A stretch of DNA of 22,835 nucleotides, taken from positions 1 through 22,835 of the forward strand of contig JBBRDN010000050.1 of NCBI GenBank assembly GCA_038203875.1, read 5' to 3'. The DNA comes from CANJSG01 sp038203875. Lineage in GTDB: Bacteria > Verrucomicrobiota > Verrucomicrobiia > Limisphaerales > CANJSG01. Positions within the stretch are counted from its first letter, which is position 1, and each line of letters opens with the position of its first letter. Under the pieces are notes generated by a model that had not been told where the DNA came from, ran no database searches, and saw only the letters and a list, made by a program, of their open reading frames with translations. The position numbers were made by a program, and so were the translations under genes. Below are positions 17,007 through 22,835 of this stretch, piece by piece.

Positions 17007-17156
17007 GAAGTCGTAGATGGTCGCCTTCTTGCAGACCTTCTTGAAGACCTTCTCCACGAACTCCAGGTGCGACGGATGGATCTGGTAGGCTTCCTCGGCC
17101 TTCTTCCTTTGCTGGAACTTCGCCGCTCTTCCCGGAAAACTCCGGACGGGTTTCAT
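17001..17156 (-). CDS. Small basic protein of 51 residues, function unknown
   Basis: From ATG at 17156 this encodes a 51-residue protein that begins MKPVRSFPGRAAKFQQRKKA, continues with EEAYQIHPSHLEFVEKVFKK and ends KATIYDFA. It is rich in Lys/Arg with an amphipathic helical C-terminal half. The case for a real gene: from codon 13 on nearly every third base is G or C (AAG, GAG, GTC, TTC, ATC, TAC), the coding bias of this genome; the composition looks like a soluble protein; and it fills an otherwise empty gap, ending close to the membrane-protein gene and starting 16 bp from the divergent uridylyltransferase start. No membrane segment or known motif. The frame continues far upstream antisense to the uridylyltransferase gene, but only this end looks like protein. 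Nucleic-acid or ribosome binding would fit the charge, as a guess only. Confidence 0.6.
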   Translation of the reverse strand: MKPVRSFPGRAAKFQQRKKAEEAYQIHPSHLEFVEKVFKKVCKKATIYDFA

Positions 17157-17171
17157 CCGACATTTATCAGC

Positions 17172-18578
17172 ATGAACGTGGAACACGTCCTCAACGCCTC
17201 CGTCGCCAAGCTGCGCGGAATCAATGCCATGCCGCCCGTCATCACCGCCTTCAGCAGCGCGCTCACGCGGTTGGCCAACGGCGACAAGGGCATGATGCCC
17301 GAGGTTTCCATACGTCCCGCCACCGGCTTGGTGACGCTGGAATCGTTGCCCACCGGAAACGCCGCCGCGCTCATCGGCCAACTCGCCGTCATCAAGCTCA
17401 ACGGCGGCTTGGGAACAGGGATGGGTCTCGACCGCGCCAAGTCTCTCATCCGTGTGAAGGGCGACGACACGTTCCTCGACCTCATCGCCCGGCAGGTCGG
17501 CCATCTCCGTGCCCGCGAAGGTGCGGGCGGACTGGCCTTCTACCTGATGAACAGTTTTTCCACGCAGCTGGACACGCTCGATTACCTGCGTGGCCGTCAT
17601 CCCGCGCTCTTCGCCGCCGGACCGGTGGACTTCCTCCAAAGCAAGGTGCCGAAACTCGATGCCGCCACGCTCGAACCCGTGAGCTGGCCGGCCGATCCGG
17701 AGCTGGAATGGTGCCCGCCCGGCCACGGCGACATCTATCCATCGCTCCTCGGCACCGGGCTGCTCGACCAGCTCCTCGCCAAGGGCGTGAAATACGCCTT
17801 CGTCTCGAACTCCGACAATCTTGGCGCGACCGTCGATGAACGGCTGCTGACCTACTTCGCCTCGTCCGGTTACTCGTTCCTCATGGAAGTGGCCACACGG
17901 ACCGCCGCAGATCGCAAGGGCGGCCACCTCGCCAGACGGACCTCGGACAACCGCCTCGTCCTCCGCGAATCCGCCCAATGCCCGCATGCCGACACGGATG
18001 CGTTCCAGGACATCGAACGCCACGGCTATTTCAACACGAACAACCTCTGGCTCCGGCTCGACCACCTGAAGGCCGAGCTGGATCGCAATGGCGGGATGCT
18101 GCCGTTGCCGTTGATCGCGAACAGCAAGACTGTCGATCCGACCAACGCGGCTTCGACCAAGGTCGTGCAGCTCGAAACGGCGATGGGCGCGGCAATCGAA
18201 TGTTTCCCAGATACGGGCGCCGTAGTCGTGCCGCGCAGCCGCTTCGCTCCTGTGAAGACGACTTCCGACCTGCTGGCCGTCCGCTCCGATGCCTACGAGG
18301 TCACGCCTGACTGCCGCCTCCAGCTCGTCTCCAGCCGCGCCGGCGAACCGCCCTTGATCGATCTCGATGGCAAGTTCTACAAGACGATGGGCGGCTTCGA
18401 ACCGTTCTTCGCCAAAGGCGCTCCGTCGTTGATCGCCTGCGACAGCCTGACGGTGAAAGGCCCCGTGGCCTTCGGGCCAGGGGTGTTTTGCAAGGGCAGG
18501 GTTTCCTTCACGAATGGATCTTCCGGAACTAGGACGGTGAAGGCGGGAGTGTATGCGGATACGAATGTGAACCTGTAA
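17172..18578 (+). CDS. UTP-glucose-1-phosphate uridylyltransferase, UDPGP (eukaryote-like) family
   Basis: Makes UDP-glucose from UTP and glucose-1-phosphate, feeding glycogen, trehalose or surface polysaccharide synthesis; cytoplasmic. With ATG at 17172 it has 468 residues, the size of the UDPGP (PF01704) family rather than the ~300-residue bacterial GalU. Motifs: nucleotide loop KLNGGLGTGMG (75-85) with Lys90, WCPPGHGDIY (180-189), FVSNSDNLGA (210-219) for UTP/UDP-sugar binding, FNTNNLW (287-293), and VKTTSDLL (361-368). The C-terminal part is a left-handed beta-helix-like tail with a YADTNVNL end. The frame is open upstream to 17067, but that part is antisense to the small gene and unlike the family. 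No Shine-Dalgarno. A UDP-N-acetylhexosamine pyrophosphorylase role is less likely given the motifs. Confidence 0.92.
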   Translation: MNVEHVLNASVAKLRGINAMPPVITAFSSALTRLANGDKGMMPEVSIRPATGLVTLESLPTGNAAALIGQLAVIKLNGGLGTGMGLDRAKSLIRVKGDDTFLDLIARQVGHLRAREGAGGLAFYLMNSFSTQLDTLDYLRGRHPALFAAGPVDFLQSKVPKLDAATLEPVSWPADPELEWCPPGHGDIYPSLLGTGLLDQLLAKGVKYAFVSNSDNLGATVDERLLTYFASSGYSFLMEVATRTAADRKGGHLARRTSDNRLVLRESAQCPHADTDAFQDIERHGYFNTNNLWLRLDHLKAELDRNGGMLPLPLIANSKTVDPTNAASTKVVQLETAMGAAIECFPDTGAVVVPRSRFAPVKTTSDLLAVRSDAYEVTPDCRLQLVSSRAGEPPLIDLDGKFYKTMGGFEPFFAKGAPSLIACDSLTVKGPVAFGPGVFCKGRVSFTNGSSGTRTVKAGVYADTNVNL

Positions 18579-18694
18579 GGCTTGTCTCCATTCCTCATCC
18601 TCATGCTCTTCGTCCTCCTTCTCTCGGACTAATCGTTTGACACGAGGGCGAGGACGCGGAGCTGGAACCGTCAGTTCAAGGCCACGCCTCATCC

Positions 18695-18716
18695 GCGCCG
18701 GGTCGTAGACCGGCGC
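18695..18716. repeat. Bulged hairpin, possible terminator or intergenic repeat
   Basis: GCGCC-G-GGTC pairs with GACCGGCGC around a GTA loop, giving a 9-bp stem with one bulged G. It lies 117 bp after the uridylyltransferase stop with no T-tract, so it is more like a dispersed palindrome than a terminator. Confidence 0.4.
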
Positions 18717-18834
18717 TCCTCCTAGCTCGAGTGAGCCAACAACAGCTCTTCCCTTTGGCACATCTTCTTTTATTCGAGTCATCATGGCACAAATCGGAGA
18801 TCAGATCTTTAGGGAACCAGGCTTCAAAAACCTA

Positions 18835-18862
18835 TTAACAATTTGTTCATCAGTGCTTTAAA
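18835..18862 (+). promoter_or_regulatory. Candidate sigma70-type promoter for dnaK
   Basis: TTAACA (18835-18840), a 16-nt spacer, then TTTAAA (18857-18862), in a locally AT-rich stretch unlike the surrounding DNA. It would give a leader of about 70 nt before the dnaK ATG. A better match to a heat-shock sigma32 promoter was not found. Confidence 0.4.
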
Positions 18863-18885
18863 ACATGACAAGCCCCTACGGCACA

Positions 18886-18921
18886 TGCCTTGCGAGCAGA
18901 AACGAGCCGCAAGAGTCGGCA
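18886..18921 (+). promoter_or_regulatory. dnaK leader hairpin
   Basis: CTTGCG (18889-18894) pairs with CGCAAG (18908-18913) around a 13-nt loop, and an alternative extends TGCC-TTGCG with CGCAA and GGCA (18918-18921) across a 5-nt bulge. It ends 16 nt before the ATG. A role in temperature control is speculation. Confidence 0.3.
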
Positions 18922-18937
18922 CAAATTTACGAACGAT

Positions 18938-20881
18938 ATGGCTAAGGTTCTTGGCATTGATCTAGGCACGACGAATTCCTGCATGTCCGTGATGGAAGGC
19001 GGCGAGCCGTTGGTTCTTGAAAACTCCGAAGGCAAACGGACGACCCCTTCGGTCGTCGCTTTTGCAAAGAATGGCGAACGCCTCGTCGGAGAAGCCGCCA
19101 AACGTCAGGCCGTGACTAATCCGCGCAACACCGTCTATTCGGTTAAGCGTTTCATGGGGCGCAAGTTTGACGAGGTGCAGGAAGAGCTGAAGCGCGTCCC
19201 CTACAAGGTTGTCCGGGCCAGCAATGGCGACGCCCACATCGAGGTCGAAGTTGAGGGCAAGCCCAAGGCTTTCAGCCCGCCGGAAGTCTCCGCGATGATC
19301 CTCGCGAAGCTCAAGGCCGATGCCGAGATGCGCCTTGGCGAAACCATCACCCAAGCAGTCATCACGGTTCCCGCCTACTTCAACGACACCCAGCGTCAGG
19401 CCACCAAGGACGCAGGCAAGATCGCGGGTCTCGAAGTCCTTCGCATCATCAACGAGCCCACAGCGGCCTCCCTCGCCTACGGCCTCGACAAGAAGAAAGA
19501 CGAGAAAATTGCCGTGTATGATCTCGGCGGCGGCACGTTCGACATCTCCGTCCTCGAGATCGGCGACGGCGTCTTCGAAGTGAAGGCCACCAACGGCGAC
19601 ACCCACCTCGGCGGCGACGACTGGGACAACACGCTGATGGATTGGATCCTCGACGAGTTCAAGCGCGACTCCGGCATAGATCTCCGCAAGCAGCCCGACG
19701 CTCTCCAACGCATCAAAGAAGAGGCCGAGAAGGCGAAAATCGCCCTCAGCTCCTCCCAGTCCTACGACATTTCCCTGCCGTTCGTGACGGCCGATGCCTC
19801 CGGGCCCAAGCACATCCAGAAGACCCTCTCCCGCGCCAAGATGGAGCAGCTTTGCGACACCCTTTTCGAGCGCACCATCGGGCCGGTGAAGGCCTGCTTG
19901 AAGGACGCTGGAATGTCGGCCGACAAGATCGACGAACTCGTCCTCGTCGGCGGCATGACCCGTATGCCCCGCGTCGTCGAAGTGGCCAAGACCCTCGTCA
20001 CCAAACCGCCGCACCAGGGCGTGAACCCCGATGAAGTCGTCGCCATCGGCGCGGCCATCCAGGGCGGCGTGCTCAAGGGCGAGGTGAAGGATGTCCTCCT
20101 GCTCGACGTGACTCCGCTTTCGCTTGGCATCGAGACCATGGGCGGCGTTTCGACGAAGCTCATCGAGCGGAACACCACCGTCCCGACCCGTAAATCCGAG
20201 ATCTTCTCCACCGCGAGCGACAGCCAGCCCGGCGTCGAGATCCATGTGCTCCAAGGCGACCGGCAGTTTGCCAAGGACAACAAGTCCCTCGGCAAATTCC
20301 AGCTCACCGACTTGCCGCCCGCTCCGCGCGGCGTGCCCCAGATCGAGGTCACCTTCGACATCGACGCCAACGGCATCCTCAACGTCAGCGCCAAGGACCT
20401 CGGCACCGGCAAGACGCAGAAGATCACCATCACCGCCGGTTCCGGCCTCTCCAAGGACGAGATCGAGAAGATGCGCAAAGACGCCGAGCTCCACGCCGAC
20501 GAGGACAAGCAGCGTCGTGAAGAAGTCGAGACCCGCAACGAGGCCGACAACACCGTCTACCGCACCGAGAAGCTCCTCAAGGACAGCGGCGACAAGATTT
20601 CCGGCGATACCAAGTCCAAGGTCGAAACTACCGTCAACGTGGTGAAGGAAGCCCTCAAGGGTTCCGATTCCGCCGCGATCCGCACCGCCCTCGACAAGCT
20701 CAACGAAACCGTCCAAGCCGCCTCGCAGGAACTCTACAAGGCCGCTGCCGAACAGGCCGAGAAGTCCAAGTCCGCAGGCGGAGCCGGCGAATCCGAGGGC
20801 GGAGCCAAAGAAGGTTCTTCCGCCAAGGGCGACGATGGCCCGATCATCGACGCCGAAGTTGTGGACGAGAAGAAGAAGTAA
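18938..20881 (+). CDS. dnaK: Molecular chaperone DnaK (Hsp70)
   Basis: ATP-driven chaperone that binds exposed hydrophobic peptides, working with DnaJ and GrpE (neither is in the window). ATG at 18938 gives 647 residues starting MAKVLGIDLGTTNS, the family N-terminus; an in-frame TTG at 18890 would add 16 unrelated residues. ATPase motifs: phosphate-1 DLGTTNS (8-14), phosphate-2 DLGGGTFD (195-202), NEPTAASLAYGL, and adenosine VLVGGMTRMPRV. The linker DVLLLDVTPLSLGIE and substrate domain follow, then a helical lid and a Gly/Ser/Lys-rich tail ending GPIIDAEVVDEKKK, typical of bacterial DnaK. It is followed by groES and groEL in the same direction. No Shine-Dalgarno; the 20 nt before the ATG are AT-rich. 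Confidence 0.98.
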   Translation: MAKVLGIDLGTTNSCMSVMEGGEPLVLENSEGKRTTPSVVAFAKNGERLVGEAAKRQAVTNPRNTVYSVKRFMGRKFDEVQEELKRVPYKVVRASNGDAHIEVEVEGKPKAFSPPEVSAMILAKLKADAEMRLGETITQAVITVPAYFNDTQRQATKDAGKIAGLEVLRIINEPTAASLAYGLDKKKDEKIAVYDLGGGTFDISVLEIGDGVFEVKATNGDTHLGGDDWDNTLMDWILDEFKRDSGIDLRKQPDALQRIKEEAEKAKIALSSSQSYDISLPFVTADASGPKHIQKTLSRAKMEQLCDTLFERTIGPVKACLKDAGMSADKIDELVLVGGMTRMPRVVEVAKTLVTKPPHQGVNPDEVVAIGAAIQGGVLKGEVKDVLLLDVTPLSLGIETMGGVSTKLIERNTTVPTRKSEIFSTASDSQPGVEIHVLQGDRQFAKDNKSLGKFQLTDLPPAPRGVPQIEVTFDIDANGILNVSAKDLGTGKTQKITITAGSGLSKDEIEKMRKDAELHADEDKQRREEVETRNEADNTVYRTEKLLKDSGDKISGDTKSKVETTVNVVKEALKGSDSAAIRTALDKLNETVQAASQELYKAAAEQAEKSKSAGGAGESEGGAKEGSSAKGDDGPIIDAEVVDEKKK

Positions 20882-20888
20882 GCTTTTG

Positions 20889-20908
20889 CCCGCCGCGGGT
20901 GCGGCGGG
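20889..20908 (+). terminator. Hairpin between dnaK and groES
   Basis: CCCGCCGC (20889-20896), loop GGGT, GCGGCGGG (20901-20908), a perfect 8-bp GC stem followed by ATTTCATCT. It starts 7 bp after the dnaK stop. It could end dnaK transcription, attenuate read-through into groESL, or protect processed mRNA ends; the T-tract is poor. Confidence 0.6.
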
Positions 20909-20948
20909 ATTTCATCTAACAGTAGAAACCAACCAATAGAACACACAC

Positions 20949-21242
20949 ATGGCACTCAACATCAAACCCCTCGGCGACCGCATCCTCGTGGAAGCCGTTG
21001 AGGAAAAAGAAGTCAAGAAGGGCGGCATCATCATCCCCGACACCGCCAAGGAAAAGCCGCAGGAGAGCGTCGTTCGCGCCCTCGGCACCGGCAAAACCAA
21101 CGACGACGGCAAGAAGCTTCCCTTCGAAGTGAAGGTCGGCGACCGCGTCCTCACCAGCAAGTATGGCGGCACCGACATCAAGCTCGACGGCAAGGAATAC
21201 AAGATCGTCAGCTCCGACGACATCCTCGCCGTGATCGCCTGA
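20949..21242 (+). CDS. groES: Co-chaperonin GroES (Hsp10)
   Basis: Forms the heptameric lid of the GroEL folding chamber in the cytoplasm. The 97-residue length is normal. It begins NIKPLGDRILVE, has the mobile loop EVKKGGIIIPDTAKEKPQE (about 21-39) that contacts GroEL, then GTGKTNDDGKKLPFEVKVGDRVL and the C-terminal EYKIVSSDDILAVIA. It lies 67 bp after dnaK and 45 bp before groEL. The leader before the ATG is A/C-rich (ACCAATAGAACACACAC) with no Shine-Dalgarno. Confidence 0.98.
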   Translation: MALNIKPLGDRILVEAVEEKEVKKGGIIIPDTAKEKPQESVVRALGTGKTNDDGKKLPFEVKVGDRVLTSKYGGTDIKLDGKEYKIVSSDDILAVIA

Positions 21243-21287
21243 TCGACCCACTCACTTTCAACATCAACCCACTACTGATTTAAGATT

Positions 21288-22835
<1,548 letters not shown>

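Larger units (their letters stand above)
18579..18937. other. 359-bp intergenic region between uridylyltransferase gene and dnaK
   Basis: The first half is GC-rich and holds a bulged hairpin at 18695-18716 plus widely spaced complementary arms CGTCCTC (18611-18617) and GAGGACG (18649-18655). The second half, from about 18740, turns AT-rich and carries the dnaK promoter candidate and a leader hairpin. No convincing gene was seen. No CIRCE operator (TTAGCACTC-N9-GAGTGCTAA) is present. Confidence 0.7.

Noticed and set aside
18637..18642. TTGACA after the uridylyltransferase gene
   Set aside because: No -10-like sequence lies 16-18 nt downstream; that stretch is GC-rich.
17157..18785. Upstream part of a 594-codon minus-strand frame
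   Set aside because: It mirrors the uridylyltransferase gene and looks like antisense sequence. Only its last 51 codons, beyond the start of that gene, look like protein and are reported separately.
18847..18861. Half of a CIRCE-like operator (CAGTGCTTTAA)
   Set aside because: There is no matching inverted half 9 nt away, so it is not an HrcA site.
18962..20716. 584-codon minus-strand frame over dnaK
   Set aside because: Antisense shadow of dnaK. No signal, motif or start context supports it; the similar frame at 21264-22805 over groEL was rejected on the same grounds.

Overview
The window is a high-GC bacterial chromosome segment, most likely from the Verrucomicrobiota (Limisphaerales/Pedosphaera-like). 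The grounds are a secreted protein built almost wholly of Gloeo/Verruco ('GloVer') repeats with an Ig-like C-terminus, another secreted protein carrying the short 'RFFRL' region common in that group, a UDPGP-type UTP-glucose-1-phosphate uridylyltransferase, hairpin-rich intergenic repeats, and weak or absent Shine-Dalgarno sequences. This is inference from recognised families, not a database result.

Region 1 (1-9130): the 3' part of a large secreted beta-helix/DUF11 protein that ends in a possible C39-like cysteine-peptidase fold. Converging on it is a minus-strand operon: ABC ATPase, ABC-2 permease (4-nt ATGA overlap), then an N-terminally anchored TPR protein with a histidine-rich insert. 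Divergent from the operon is the GloVer-repeat protein. Region 2 (9190-13476): a 1428-residue hybrid sensor kinase with a periplasmic sensor, one clear transmembrane helix, three PAS modules, HisKA/HATPase and two receiver domains. No separate regulator or target operon lies next to it.

Region 3 (13550-16921): purC, a small orphan gene of atypical codon use, about 600 bp of non-coding DNA packed with hairpins and short repeats, then a XerC/XerD-type tyrosine recombinase and a small membrane protein. This is the most accessory-looking part of the window. Region 4 (17001-18578): a probable 51-residue basic gene on the minus strand, divergent from the uridylyltransferase gene. Region 5 (18579-22835): a 359-bp leader region with a candidate promoter, then dnaK, groES and groEL (groEL runs off the window). 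A strong hairpin lies between dnaK and groES; no CIRCE operator was seen.

No tRNA, rRNA, CRISPR array, transposase or prophage was recognised. No clear new multi-gene system is present. The best leads are the 51-residue gene, the C39-like tail, the His-rich TPR partner of the ABC transporter, the structured repeats around 14865-15326, and the run of six genes without a Shine-Dalgarno sequence.
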